Source: Ottelia alismoides
Taxonomy: Eukaryota > Streptophyta > Magnoliopsida > Alismatales > Hydrocharitaceae
Direction: 5' to 3'
Assembly: GCA_037367405.1 (NCBI GenBank)
Contig: JAZKJV010002621.1
Location: forward strand, 248,001-312,000
DNA: 64,000 bases
In this document: piece after piece, positions 21,480-32,510 of the stretch
How the letters are laid out: the number at the start of each line of letters is the position of its first letter
Numbering within the stretch: the first letter of the stretch is position 1
The notes under the pieces: model-generated
Told to the model about the DNA's origin: nothing
Database searches by the model: none
What the model saw: only the letters and a program-made list of their open reading frames with translations
Translations under genes and position numbers: made by a program

Positions 21480-22440
21480 AGTTGCGCTGCAATAATGGGG
21501 GACGGTCGCGAGCAGGTGGAGGGGACGGTCACTAAAGATCGTCCCCATTGATCCACCCCTAGGCAGGTAGCGATGCCAACATAAGAGCATTAGGGACGAC
21601 CAAAACCGTCCCCAAAGGCTCATCAGGGGGAAAAAAGGACAATGACTTGGTGAGGGCAGAGGGGACGGTCACTAAAGACTGTCCCCTCTAGTCCACCACC
21701 CATGCCCCTAGGCCGGTCGTGACACTAACAAAAGACCATTGGGGACGGTCAGAACCGTCCCCAAAGGCTCATCAGGGGGAAAAATGATAGTGACTAGGTG
21801 AGGGTAGAGGGGACGGTCACTAAAGACCGTCCCCTCTAGTCCACCACCCATGCCCCTAGGCCGGTCACGACATCAATAAAAGAGCATTGTGACGGTCAGA
21901 ACTATCCCCAAAGGCTCATCAGGGGGGAAAATGATAGTGACTAGATGAGAGTAGAGGGGACGATCACTAAAGACCGTCCCCTTTGGTCCACCACCCATGC
22001 CCCTAGGCTGGTTGCGACGCCGACAGAAGACCATTGGGGACAGTCAGAACCGTCCCCAAAGGCTCAACAGGGGAGAAAAATAGGACAGTGACTTGGTGAA
22101 GGAAGGGGGGATGATCATTAATGACCGTCCCCTCTGGTCCACCACCCATGCCCCTAGGTCGGTCGCGACGCCAATAGAAGAGCATTGGGGACAGTCAGAA
22201 CCGTCTCCAACGGCTCATTAGGGGGAAAAAATAGAACAGTGACTTGATTAGGGCAGAGATGACGATCATTAATGACCGTCCCCTTTGGTCCACCACCCAT
22301 GCCTCTAGACCGATCGCGACGCTAACAGAAGAGCATAGGGGATGATCAGAACCGTCCACAAAGGCTCATCAGGGGGGGAATGGGACAGTGACTTGGTGAG
22401 GACAGAGGGGACGGTCACTAACGACCATCCCTAAACCCTA
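21480..22440. repeat. CACTA subterminal tandem array, period about 150 bp
   Basis: About six units. The marker CCACCACCCATGCCCCTAGG occurs near 21690, 21840, 21988, 22138 and (changed) 22289, with a degraded copy near 21553. Each unit contains GGGGACGGTCACTAAAGACC with GACCGTCCCC, and GGGGACGGTCAGAACCGTCC, so each makes small palindromes. CACTA subterminal repeats are where the TNP1/TNPA-type protein binds. ORFs across it on the minus strand are artefacts of the repeat. Confidence 0.8.
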
Positions 22441-22575
22441 ATTATAAAAGGAGACGATTCCCCACAGACCATCTCCCAGTATGTGGGGATTAGCAACGAT
22501 TGTCATTTGACCGTCCCCGAAAACACTCAATAGGGACTGTCTTTATGGAACCGTCGCTAGTTTTCATCCTGAAAA

Positions 22576-22593
22576 GCCTAAATTCTTGTAGTG
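22576..22593 (-). repeat. CACTA terminal inverted repeat
   Basis: CACTACAAGAATTTAGGC on the minus strand, with the canonical CACTACAAGAA start. It defines the outer end of the transposon. Confidence 0.8.
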
Positions 22594-23222
22594 AACATAA
22601 AAGTTAAGATGCCATTCGATGAAAATATGGGTTGGAGATGTTGAAAGAACCGACCCAGAAGATATGTAGTTGGAGGAGTATTGTTTTGATCCTAGAGTGT
22701 GTACATGGAGGAAGAGTCGGATTGGTGTATATTGGTAATGGTGATGCTGGTGGGGGAGAAGGATTAAGGGGTAGAAGTGGTGATGGTGGTGCACGAGAAG
22801 GATTAAGGGTTGATAGTGGTGATGGTAGTGTGGAAGAAGGGGGAAGGGGTGGTACTAGTGATGGTGGTGTAGGAGGAGGACATGATGGAGATTTCGGAGT
22901 TTGGATGGTGGTGGAGGAGGAAGATAGGAAAATTGGTGCGGGAGGTAGAGGAGGAAGTGGTGGAGAAGAAGAAGATGGCGGTGGAGAAGGAACTAGTTGA
23001 TGAGGAGAGAATACCAACGAGGACCCATCTGTTGGATATGATAGGGGTGGATGGCATGGTTGGAGAAGATGGATGAGGAGAAGAGAGTGAAGGTTGTTGG
23101 GTTTAGGGTGGAGGAAAAAGGGACGAAGATATGGGAATTTCATCACAAGAATGGGGGGTGGGGGATCACACATATGGAATTTTAGTAGACTTTGTTACTG
23201 AAAAAGCCCGACCATGTGCGGT

Positions 23223-23258
23223 TGCATTGTGGTGCCTAAAAGTTAGCACCACAATACA
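23223..23258. repeat. Hairpin, 13-bp arms
   Basis: TGCATTGTGGTGC pairs with GCACCACAATACA across 10 bases, with one mismatch. It lies in the subterminal part of the second CACTA terminus. Confidence 0.7.
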
Positions 23259-23282
23259 ACAGCAATGTGCTCGTATATCACA

Positions 23283-23386
23283 CCTCAACCATCAGGGACC
23301 AAATTGTGACTACATGTGGTGCCAATGTGATAGTGATTTGCAACGGGGCTATACTGGCACCACATGTAGTCATATTTTGGTTGAGG
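23283..23386. repeat. Hairpin with 17-bp perfect arms and outer 8-bp arms
   Basis: GACTACATGTGGTGCCA (23308-23324) pairs perfectly with 23355-23371. Outside it CCTCAACC (23283-23290) pairs with GGTTGAGG (23379-23386). Its core GTGGTGC/GCACCAC is shared with the neighbouring hairpin, which suggests repeated protein-binding sites. Confidence 0.75.
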
Positions 23387-23505
23387 TAAGCAGCCAATTT
23401 TCTTGTAGTGATTTTAAATTCTTTTATATTATCAATATTTTTAATTAAATTAGTTTTACGAAATAAAATTTAAATACGAGTAAACTTCTGCATGATTTTA
23501 TTTTA

Positions 23506-24443
23506 GGGATTTTTACCGGCAGACCCTATAATCTTTGTCAATTACCTCCACGACCTTTGAATTATCCTAATTCCTCACTCACCCCCGTAAACTTGCTTCG
23601 TCATGCCCCACGAATCCTACTGTTAAATTGATACATCTAGAGTTAACTTCCTTGTGATAAAAATGAGTTAATCTAACCAATCCACGATCGGATGGCTAGA
23701 ATTAACCAAGAGAAGAAAAATAATCCTCCCCCCTCTAACAGCTTTCCCTCCCACAACGCTCTCGACCTGGACCGGAGGAGGTGGCGGGGCGGCGCTTGAC
23801 CTGGACTGGAGGAGCAGGGGGGAGGTGGGGGGGTTTCGCAGGGGAGGCATGGGCTTCGAGTCGAAGAGCCGGGAGGCGGGGGGGGGGGGGGGTTTGGGTT
23901 TCGCAGGGGAGGCACAGGCTTCGTGTCGAAGAGCAGGGGGGGCGCTTCGAGCAGGGAAAGGGGCTTCGACTAGGGGGTGGCGAGGCTTTCGGTCGGGCAG
24001 GGGTGGGTGCTTCGCAGGGGAGGCGGTGAGCTGGAGGCGAGGGGAGGCTTCGATCGGACGGGACATGCAGGGAACGGGGGGGGGGGGTGGAGGGGCTTTG
24101 TAGGGGAGGCGACAAGCTGGGGGGAGGGGGGTCAAAGAACATGGACGGGGTTGATGCCACCGTTTCCATGGCCGTCGTCGTGGCGGGGAGGAGGTTCTGG
24201 AGGGTAGATATGACGTGGATGAGAGGGAGTGGCACCTATAGTAAATTTGATAAATAAAATGGGTATAATATACAAAAATATAACATAATCCGGTTAGTTT
24301 TAATGATTAAATAGATGGGGGTTAACCATAGGGTCTATTGGATAAAGGTTAACAAGTTTACGGGGGTGGGGGAGGAATTAGAATGTTTCAAAGGTCGTAG
24401 AGGTAATTGCCAAAGATTATAGGGTATGTCGGGTAAACATCCC
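23506..24443. mobile_element. Non-autonomous Mutator-like element (MULE), 938 bp
   Basis: Long terminal inverted repeats of about 90 bp: GGGATTTTTACC at 23506 and GGTAAACATCCC at 24443, with the inner part (CCCTATAATCTTTG, CAATTACCTC, ACGACCTTTGAA, CACCCCCGTAAACTTG) matching in reverse. A perfect 9-bp target duplication TTTATTTTA flanks it (23497-23505 and 24444-24452), which is the Mutator hallmark. The interior (23730-24230) is strongly GC-rich with repeated GGGGAGGC and TTCGAGTCGAAGAGC motifs and G-runs. There is no transposase. The GC-rich interior may be captured host sequence, as in Pack-MULEs, but I recognise no source gene. Proline-rich frames through it are overlapping in several frames and not convincing. 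Confidence 0.85.
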
Positions 24444-24452
24444 TTTATTTTA

Positions 24453-24625
24453 TTCTTAATTAGAAAATAATTATTTAAAAATCAGAATTTATACATCTTT
24501 CTCGAGACAAACAAAAAGGAGAAGGAAGATGGAAAATCATGGATCAACCATGCTCCAACAAGTCTTGCTTAAGCGCAAGGAAAAAGATTCTTGTGAAAAT
24601 AAGGTATAATTTTATTAATACATAA
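24453..24625. other. Unassigned AT-rich sequence
   Basis: I see nothing recognisable between the MULE and the microsatellite. Confidence 0.5.
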
Positions 24626-24722
24626 ATACATACATACGTATGTATGTACATACACACACATGCACACACGCACGTACGTACGTACGTACGCACACATGCA
24701 CACACACACACATACACACACA
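24626..24722. repeat. Microsatellite (CATA/CACA/CGTA mixture)
   Basis: Alternating purine-pyrimidine run: ACATACATACGTATGTATGT, then CACACA and ACGTACGTACGT blocks, then CACACACACA. The ACGT and ATAC/GTAT parts are self-complementary. Confidence 0.9.
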
Positions 24723-25439
24723 AGGTGTGAGACTTTATGTGTTGACTACATTGATAAGAGTAGAGTTGAGACGTCACCCAAAACTCCACTCCATGAGACT
24801 CTCCTAAGGAGCTAATCCTCAACACTAGGGAATAGACCTAGTGTTGCTTCAATCCACCATCTCATCAGTTTATCATATTTAAAATGTAGATGGAAGGCCA
24901 GACGATGGATGGATTAGGGTTTGTGTCATTTCTTCTCTCTTTCTCATTGGAACAAGGGTCCTCTCAAGTGTCTTATTAACTCAATACATATATTTTTGTT
25001 TCTAATCGGTGTGTCCATTAAAAGAGGTTGAGTCGTATGTATTTTTTTTCATGGAAATGCACCGTGGTGTGCCTCTTTTGAGTTTCTATTATATCTTCGA
25101 TACCCAGACTTGTATCACTATACGATGCAGAGCCCTTTTGGGTACTATCCCGACTCATAAAAGCCTAAGATTTTGGTCAAAGTGGACACTTAAAAGGTTG
25201 GGAGCGCTCGCCACTAGAGTAATCTCTTTTGGATTTTGTCTTTGGAATACATGAACTTTTCTCTTTCATCATTTTTCTTTTCCTTTCTTTCTAGCTAGCT
25301 CCGCTACTTTTACCAAAAGTTGCCAAACATTGATCAACAGTTTACTTTAATTTTATCACACCACGTAACTTAGGTCATTATCAAGAGATTAGTATAAAAC
25401 CATGTTCTCATACTATCTTAAGATGAATTCCAACACCTC
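24723..25439. other. Unassigned intergenic sequence
   Basis: About 0.7 kb with no convincing ORF or repeat. CTAGTGTTGCTTCAATCC follows a CACTAGGG at 24822, a short inverted CACTAG/CTAGTG pair only. Confidence 0.4.
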
Positions 25440-28050
25440 AATCAACTTGTAAAGATTAAATGGGTTAAGTAGGGAGATCGAAATAGTGGGTTCCTCAAGT
25501 CAGCAGCCTCAAACCGCAGAAGAAAAAACCATATACATGAGCTTAAAGATCATAAGGGCAACATTCATACTGACCTTTGAAGAATATCAACTATCGTTGT
25601 TAAATTCTACAAACAATTATATGCAGACCCTACAAGCAACATGAAGAGCGTCTATACCATGTCTCCCTCTCTTGTAGGATAGTTAGAGAATCCAGAAGAC
25701 CTAATCACTACTTCTTATGTGATAGAAGTGGCTACTATCGTCCAACAACTCGAATCCTTAAAGGACCTCGATCCCGATTGGTATATCCTTGAATTCTTCA
25801 AAAAACTATTGGAGTCTTTTGAACGAACATTTTATGGAAATGGTGTGTTACCTATCGTATGATGGCTTTGACCCTAAGTCTATACGATTCATCGATATTT
25901 CTAGTGTAGCCCTGATATATAAAAAGGGTGACCTCCAAGACATTAACAATTACATACCTATCAGTTTGATAAATTTACCTATGAAGATCATATCGAAGAT
26001 CCTCGCTAATAGATGGCCTCTTAAACTCCAGAATCTGATCCCCTCATCCCAATGTGCCATTCTCAGGGGAAGGGTTGTTGCTAACACATTTACAATCACT
26101 TGAGATTTTGAAAAAATGTAGATACACAAAAACTGAGATGATGCTTCTTAAAAAGGCATTGGATACCATGAATTGGAAAACAGTAATGAATGTACTTGAA
26201 TTACGGGTTGCCCACCCCCAAATTCGTCAAGAGGATCATGACAATCCTATTATCCTAGTACCTTTAGAGTCTCACTCAAAACAAATAACACCTTTGCTAG
26301 ATTCTTCAGACCTTCATGTAGGGTTCAATAGGGACACCTACTCCCCTACACTGTTTATTAATACAATCAATAATTTGCATGACATACTAAGAAACTTAAC
26401 AAACTCCAACTTTATTGAGGGATTTAAGATCCTACACACTAATACGGTAAAAACCAACAGATGATATCCTGATCTTCTTGAAGTATGGCCCCAACATGAT
26501 GCTTAAACTTCATCCTCAAAACTTTATCCCACATCTCGGGACTTGAGGTAAACCAAGGGAAGTCTGCTATTGACCGCATGAACCTCACTCCTATTGAAAT
26601 TGATACCATTGTTTTGATCCTAGGTTGGAAACATGAGGAGTTCCCTATGTACCTTGGGATACCTCTATCTCCCTCTCCTCTTAGGGCCCATTTCGTTACT
26701 GGGGTACCCGGGGGTACCCCGGTGTATCCCCCTCCAATCCTGGGTTGCAAATCCATCACAAGTCAAGGTGATATCACATCACATTCCTCATTCCAACCCT
26801 CTCCCAACCCTCATAATTAACCATCCAAACACCTACTATTCACAAGTGGATACTCCAACCCACCCCATCCCATTAACCAAATAGGCCCTTAAAGTCACCA
26901 AATAGCAAACCTTGATCGACTAATTCAAAATGAATCTCCAGGGTGGAAAAGCCAATATCATTTACATCTATCCCAAATAGCATAACTAAACTCTGCACTC
27001 ACCTCACAAATTATACCTATTAGCCTCACTAAAAAATCCCAAAGCAATACTTTCCTAAATTGACAAGATTTGACGCGACTTCCTACGACATGGAAACACC
27101 CATGAAAAATATAGGCACGGAGTAGGACGAGAAACAATATGTCAATATAGATAATGATTTATCAATGTTGAAGTATTCGACAACATAATGCTCTCAAAGA
27201 CTTGGATTAAGTTATAAGGAAACCCCAAATCTCTAAACTCCTAACTAATCAAAACATGTAACCATAGACCCCTTCCAACACACCTTGATGCACAACCGAA
27301 AACTGGCGATTCAGATTTCTGCCAAGCTATTAAAAAAGGGCCCTCTTATTTCCTATATGCTTCCTATAAAGTGTCGGGGTTTGGATCGCAAACCTTATTA
27401 TGACTGAAAAAAAATGCTATTCCACTTAGGAAACAATTTTCCACAATTTGAGAATTCATCTATAATAAAAGTGCATCCCTTGTGAAAGCCTCTTTCACTA
27501 TATTGGTCTGACAAAATTGGCTAAAAGCTCTCAAGAATAAACCACATTTAGCAAATCGGAACCATGTGACCCCATTAGAAGGGCTACGCGATCTAAACCT
27601 AGTCTAAGATGAGTGTGCAAATGAATCAATTGCTTTCTTAATAAAATCAAGGGATAGAAACTTAAACAAACAAATATACCACACACTTTCTCATTATTCC
27701 TATTGTCCTTGGCGCATGGAAAGCTCATCACCTAGGATAAACTCTACCTCTTTAAGATCTCCTCAACAAATACTTGACCACTTTGTAAGGCGAGCGATAT
27801 ACCACCTTGAGCACATATTCGTTGATTGTAGCTATACCAAAAAAGTTTGGATCTGGTTAATCTTGATTTCCAAAAAAACTGTTATACAAACTTCTTCAAT
27901 GCCCCGCAATATTGTCCGAACCCATCCTCCTATTGGCATATGCACCCATTGTAGTATCCTCCTGTTAGTTAACCTGGAAGGAACGATGTACTAGAATGTT
28001 CAAGGGTAGATCCTTTCCTTCATTGAAAATAGCACCATAACCATATACAA
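25440..28050 (+). pseudogene. L1-type LINE, degenerate reverse transcriptase
   Basis: Remains of a plant L1-type non-LTR retrotransposon, read in shifting plus-strand frames. In order: a GDRNSGF-like segment with an RRRKNHIHELKD piece (25470-25550), the RT block PISLINLPMKIISKILANR with CAILRGRVVANTF (25960-26090), a degraded palm region (26120-26440), ISGLEVNQGKSAIDRMNL and YLGIPL (26530-26670), then after a MITE the LQGWKS/LS piece (26930-26990), and finally a zinc-binding-like HLEHIFVDCSYTKKVW (27800-27850). Stops and frameshifts are frequent and the endonuclease part is missing, so it is an old dead copy. The 3' limit is approximate. Confidence 0.75.
26684..26888. mobile_element. 205-bp MITE (PIF/Harbinger-like) inside the LINE
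   Basis: Imperfect terminal inverted repeats GGGCCCATTTCGTTACTGGG and (reverse) GGGCCTATTTGGTTAATGGG, flanked by TTA on both sides (26681-26683 and 26889-26891). TTA duplications and GGGCC-type ends are typical of Tourist-like MITEs. LINE sequence resumes immediately after it. Confidence 0.75.
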
Positions 28051-31047
28051 TGAGTAGAAAAAAATAATACGATGGCAATTCCATATATCAAGGGATATAA
28101 ATTAATAAATAAACAATGAACTATAACAAGACTTTTCAATTGTGCAAATCATGATGGGAACAATGAGGCGAATTTCCTCGTAGCGTATTTGAGATAATCT
28201 TATAGAGATCTATCACATGCTATGTAATTATTTGGGCACTTTCGTTTAACCAATTATGATAAATTAGGCATAGTTGATTGTCCTGTAGAAAAGAAGCAAG
28301 TAGCCCTCCGTTGAAGAGTCCGCCTACTCGACAACAACATGCCTATGCAAACCCTCCTCTAAAATGAACATGCATCACGTTGGAAGCCTCTGCTAGTTCT
28401 TACCTTATGTTTCTTTTTCTGATAATTTTGTTTGGTTAATCGGGTCGGAAAAAAGAGGGATTCTAAAAAAAGAAAAGATTCTATTTATGGGCTGCATTAT
28501 TTTAACCGTGACGATCAATTATGATGTCAACCCAAATGGTGTTGTCTTGTGGATTTTCTATATCTATTTTGCTAGGAGGACAATGATGAAAAGATTTAGA
28601 TCAAGGATGCTCAATCCATCATTAACTTCTGTGATGATTATGGAGTTCAAATAAGCAAGGTGCACCATGCATTTGTTTGTCTCCCTTTATTCATGCAATT
28701 CCAAATGAAAGAGGCTTTGATATAATTCAAATTTAAATTGTTGCTTTCGGTATTTTTCCAGCAGACATGTGTATTGATATCCCCATAATTCTGCAATTGC
28801 TTGTTTACAACTTTAAGTTCAAAATCAGGTCTCGTGTCCGGCTGACTAATCTGCAGATCAGCTGTATGCCACAGAAGTATTATTCAGTGTTCTGCAATGA
28901 TCACATCATCAGATTTGCATATCAAATGATTGATCGGGTCTGACCAATAGCGTATCCACCGTTTTTCAGACGCTGCTAACTGTAGGCTACAAGGCTACTC
29001 AATCTGCCTTTAATTATTTAGGAATACGAGGATGATTGGGCAGAAGAACACCTGAACCGCGTAGATACGTACCTACACTCACTTATAGACTATAGTTAAG
29101 TAAGATGCACACGACTCCTTGAAACCCGTTGGCCGTAAATTCTGTACGCGTTACATCTTAAACGTCACGATTTGCGGCAAGCATTAAGTTTTATACAAGC
29201 GATCGAGCTGGTCAAGTCATACATTACAGACAAACGCATGCCATGGACATTGCACTCATCGTGTTCTGGTGGAGCTTTGTAAGCTCTCTCCCAGCACACC
29301 TCTTGATCTCCAAGTCGTTGGTATAGAAGCCCTAACTGTGAAGGCGTGGTGTGACCTGCTGCTAGTAGCGAACAACAACCTCTTCTGGGGCCAAATAATG
29401 ACAATGTCATCACTTCCTCTATATGACAAATCGATACTCATTCCTTCGGCATCACGTTTATGGCGCTGACATGTTCACCCTACAGCATTCTATCTCTGTC
29501 AAGATCCATGTCCCACCCACCCATATGTTGAGAATAAAGGGAGGAATTTAGGCACGCCGTGCTTCCTTTCCAGGGTTGGCGTATCTCAATGTAACTTAGG
29601 TCGCGAATGATGATCATAATATTTATATATATATAATAAACACACGGGAATGTGATGTCATCTATGGCCACACCCCAAAACGACCAATCGCCCAACTCCC
29701 CCTGGGGCCTGTGGGCGCCTCTCGCCTTTTGTCACGCCATAATCTTCGGTATCTTATCTTGCAATCATCACGTCATTAGTTACATCGCCTCCAATATCTT
29801 CTCTTTCAATCATCATGCCATGGCGATGTTACTTTACGGTAATCCTCCCAAAAAGCCAAGAGCTGCATGATTTGCCACATCTGGAGATTGCTCTCGGGTT
29901 GGCATCCTCCCAGACCTATCAAATCACGACATTTCGCGCACGTTGATATATCGCCAGGCGGATTAGGCCACGGCACGAACTTAACTTGCACTCCTCTCCT
30001 TATATCGATCTTCTCCATGACTATCACATTTGTTTTCTCATCATCATGACGCCCACATGTGCTGATCTTACTAGTTAAACTGCAGAAAATGATACACGTA
30101 CGTTATACGCTGAATGATCTGCGCTGCTCGATTATTACCACCGGTAAAGCTTAAGCTAGCAGTTGGTAGGAATATTCCTGCAGTGTAATTAAGGAAATGG
30201 GTTCTGATTTCTCCGAAGCTTGAGGTATGAAACGAACCCACGAGTTGCTTCCTATAGGAAGTGGGTCTCACGCTGGTGACGATCAGAAGAGCAGCAAAAA
30301 TCACATGATTTGGGCACCACCACACTCTCATGACCCAATTCGTAGACCACGTACCGAAATAGATAAGATGAGATAATTGCACATACTCCCAAAATCGTGC
30401 CACTTGCGCAATTGGCATAAGCATGGATGGTGCCTGTTCCATGATTTGAGCCTTTAATTGTTGGTCCAACCCCTACCACTTTAATTTAACAGACCCCACA
30501 GGCACTCGACCCTAAACAGTTGAAGCTTTCGTGATGTGTTGCTATCATGAATGTGTTCTCCTTTTGATCGAGTCGTGATCGACTGATAGCGTTGCATAGG
30601 TAATAGCGGGATCATCGAGGAAGATAAAACGGCAGAGTTCGTGTACTTTGGTCGCAGGCATTTAAGATAACGACAACTTCGTGAGGTTCATGAACACCGT
30701 GATTCTCAGGAAATTCCTTTCACAACCACTTATATGGTTTAACCTCTTTGATATGATTTGATTATCCGCAAAAGTAAACAAAGGAACTATATTTTAGTAA
30801 CAAAAAAGTTAAATTGGAATCCACTACATAAGATTTCACATCTATACATATCCCACGTTTCACGGCTACAGATATACGGATGTATACATATAAAACATGA
30901 GTATATACACAAGTGACGAATTCCCAAGACAAGGCCTCCTCTCTTGAATTCCTAACGGGATGACCTTAGAATCAAAGAAACAATTAACTTGCAGATCATG
31001 ATCAATGGGTTCTGCGAACCATTTAATCAAACAGAAACAATCAAGCA
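28051..31047. other. Unassigned region downstream of the NAC gene
   Basis: About 3 kb without a gene I can support. A 72-codon plus-strand frame at 29652-29870 (MMSSMATPQND...) and a 132-codon minus frame at 30071-30469 have no recognisable domain. A short TATATATATA run lies near 29622. The part nearest 31047 should include the 3' untranslated region of the NAC gene. Composition is less AT-rich than the retrotransposon DNA, consistent with ordinary intergenic sequence. Confidence 0.4.
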
Positions 31048-32251
31048 CTAGTTACTCCAAAAGTACTCGTCCAAGTTTGCGAGCGGGCCGACAGAAGGGC
31101 TGCCGGGATCATCCCATGTCCCACCGTTGGTCTCGACGGTCGAACGGCTCGGCAGTGGCTGCTCCTCTATCTTGCACTTCCCTTTGAGGGCATCCCTCGT
31201 CTCCACATGGTCGTGGTGCAAGTTCTCCACGTCCCCTTGTTCTCGAAACGGAGCGAATTGGGTTGGAGGTGGTAGATCGTAGTAGTTGGTGGGATTGGGA
31301 TTGATGGTGGGCGCAAGGGGGATATCGAGGAAGAAGGGGTTGATGTTGGGATAGGTGGGCATCCACGGGGCAGTGCATATGCTAAGATCGGGAACGAAAC
31401 CCGAAGAGGGCATGCTGATGTTGTCGGTATATGTAGAAGAATAGTCCGAGAGCGGTGGCAGAGTAGATCGATCAACTCCATGGGATGTGTTGAGGGATAA
31501 GCAGTTCGATCTGGATAGTTCGCCCTCCGCGTTCTTCTTGGGCTCGTTCTTGTGGAAGACCCTGCAGACAACCCAATCGTTCTGCAAACAAATCCAACAT
31601 ACAAAAATTATTATACGTATATACAGTATCCTTGATGTGGGTACGTAGTGATAACGACGAAGCAATATAAATCAGATCGATCTGAACTGTGTACCTTGGA
31701 GGACCTAGAGATGTGGTTGTGGAGGGATTTGCCCTCGAGCCTATACTCGTGCATGACCCAATTGGTCTTCCCACCCTTGGGGGCTCTCCCGAGGTAGAAG
31801 ACGAGGGTCTTCTTCATGCCGACGAGACAGCCTTTGCCCTTGTAGATCTCCTTGTCCTTCCCCGTGGCCTTCCAGTAACCGGACTCCGTTGCCCTATTGG
31901 TCCTCGTGCCAGTTGGGTACTTCCTGTCCCGGTGCCAGAAGAACCACCACTCCTTCTCCCCCATCTTCGCCCTCCCTGCAAGATTTATTTCCATTGAATT
32001 ATAAACATCTAAGTATATATGATGATTATGATGATGCACTTACTGGGGAGTTCCCATGGCTCGCAGCTATTGAGATCGATCTCTCCAATAGCGACGGATG
32101 CGAAGGAGGGGTCCTTGACCTTCTCGAAGAGATAGCTCAGTATGATCTCGGCATCTGTGGGGTGGAATCGGAAACCGGGGGGCATGTCGAGGCAATAATC
32201 GAGCTCGTCCTCCTCCTTTGGCATATGGAGGGTTCTTGGTGCGTCACCCAT
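31048..32251 (-). CDS. NAC domain transcription factor (three exons, 340 aa)
   Basis: Plant-specific nuclear DNA-binding regulator. Exons: 32251-32044, 31975-31695, 31581-31048. Introns are 68 bp (GTAAGT...GCAG, splitting an Arg codon) and 113 bp (GTACAC...TGCAG, phase 0). I start at the ATG at 32251 (MGDAPRTLH) because the frame upstream has no ATG. The NAC domain spans about residues 22-175: [58 protein letters not shown] (the DNA-contacting WKATGKD block follows), [26 protein letters not shown], and [12 protein letters not shown]. Exon junctions match the usual NAC positions. The C-terminus is Ser/Pro/Asn-rich, as in activation regions, ending LDEYFWSN. It resembles the NAM/ORE1/ANAC100-type group, but no miR164-type site (EHVPCF coding) is seen. 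Odd: FF flanked by WW and WH where YFF is usual. It is the only intact host gene here. Confidence 0.92.
31582..31694 (-). other. NAC gene intron 2
   Basis: 113 bp, donor AAG|GTACAC and acceptor TTTGCAG|AAC, phase 0. The joined codons give [12 protein letters not shown], the standard end of a NAC domain. Confidence 0.9.
31976..32043 (-). other. NAC gene intron 1
   Basis: 68 bp, donor CCCCA|GTAAGT and acceptor TTGCAG|GGAGG. It is short for a plant intron but both splice sites are canonical, and the frame is kept through a split AGG codon. It is rich in ATG/ATC repeats (GATGATTATGATGATG). Confidence 0.88.
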
Positions 32252-32510
32252 GTTCTCTATCCCCTGAGATCCTGCTGCAAAATCTCTGCTAAAAGGAGAG
32301 AGAGAGAGAGGATCAGAGGAGAGAAAGTGTTGATCCCAAGGTGGGAGATAAGAAAGGGAAAACAAAGAGGAAAGGGGACCTTTGTTAAATAGAGACGAGA
32401 GAGAGGGAGGGAGGGGGTGCACAGAGACCCGTGCTGTTTAAGGCACTTGTCTGGGAAGCCTCGTAGTTTAAGCTTCGAGGGGGAGAGGGGGTGAGATGTG
32501 GAGGGAGGGA
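32252..32510 (-). promoter_or_regulatory. NAC gene 5' leader and core promoter region
   Basis: On the minus strand the sequence before the ATG is strongly pyrimidine-rich (CTCTCTCTCTC near 32295-32310 and 32395-32420), as in many plant 5' leaders. A TATA-like CTATTTAAC lies at 32384-32392, about 135 bp before the ATG. A second CT-rich block lies at 32470-32515. No further motif is certain. Confidence 0.45.

Larger units (their letters stand above)
20168..22593 (-). mobile_element. CACTA transposon remnant (5' half, minus strand)
   Basis: It ends at 22593 with CACTACAAGAATTTAGGC (minus strand), a standard CACTA terminal inverted repeat. Moving inward there is a roughly 150-bp subterminal tandem array, a minisatellite and the start of a TNP2-type transposase. 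The element stops at about 20168 against an LTR remnant, so its other half is missing from the window. AAC at 22594-22596 would be one copy of its 3-bp target duplication. Confidence 0.8.
22597..23410 (-). mobile_element. Second CACTA terminus with G/T-rich internal sequence
   Basis: A second CACTA end, CACTACAAGAAAATTGGCTG on the minus strand, lies at 23410, followed by ATT (possible target duplication). Inward lie two hairpins (23223-23258 and 23283-23386) and then a GGTGGT/GATGGT-rich stretch (22730-23000). The rich stretch opens long frames in both directions (a Pro/Ser-rich one on minus, a Gly-rich one on plus), which I take as low complexity, not a gene. The other end of this element is not seen. 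It may be nested with the first CACTA element, whose end lies at 22593. Confidence 0.55.

Noticed and set aside
22604..23173. 189-codon Pro/Ser-rich minus-strand ORF
   Set aside because: It is the reverse reading of a GGTGGT-rich low-complexity stretch inside a CACTA terminus; the opposite strand is open too.
23668..24235. Several Pro/Arg-rich ORFs in the MULE interior
   Set aside because: At least five frames on both strands are open because of the GC-rich repeats; none has a start context or domain that stands out.
29652..29870. 72-codon ORF (MMSSMATPQND...)
   Set aside because: ATG start and sensible composition, but no domain, no neighbouring exon with matching splice sites and no supporting context.
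31048..31581. miR164 target site in the NAC gene last exon
   Set aside because: I looked for the EHVPCF-type coding site used in the CUC/ORE1 group and found none.
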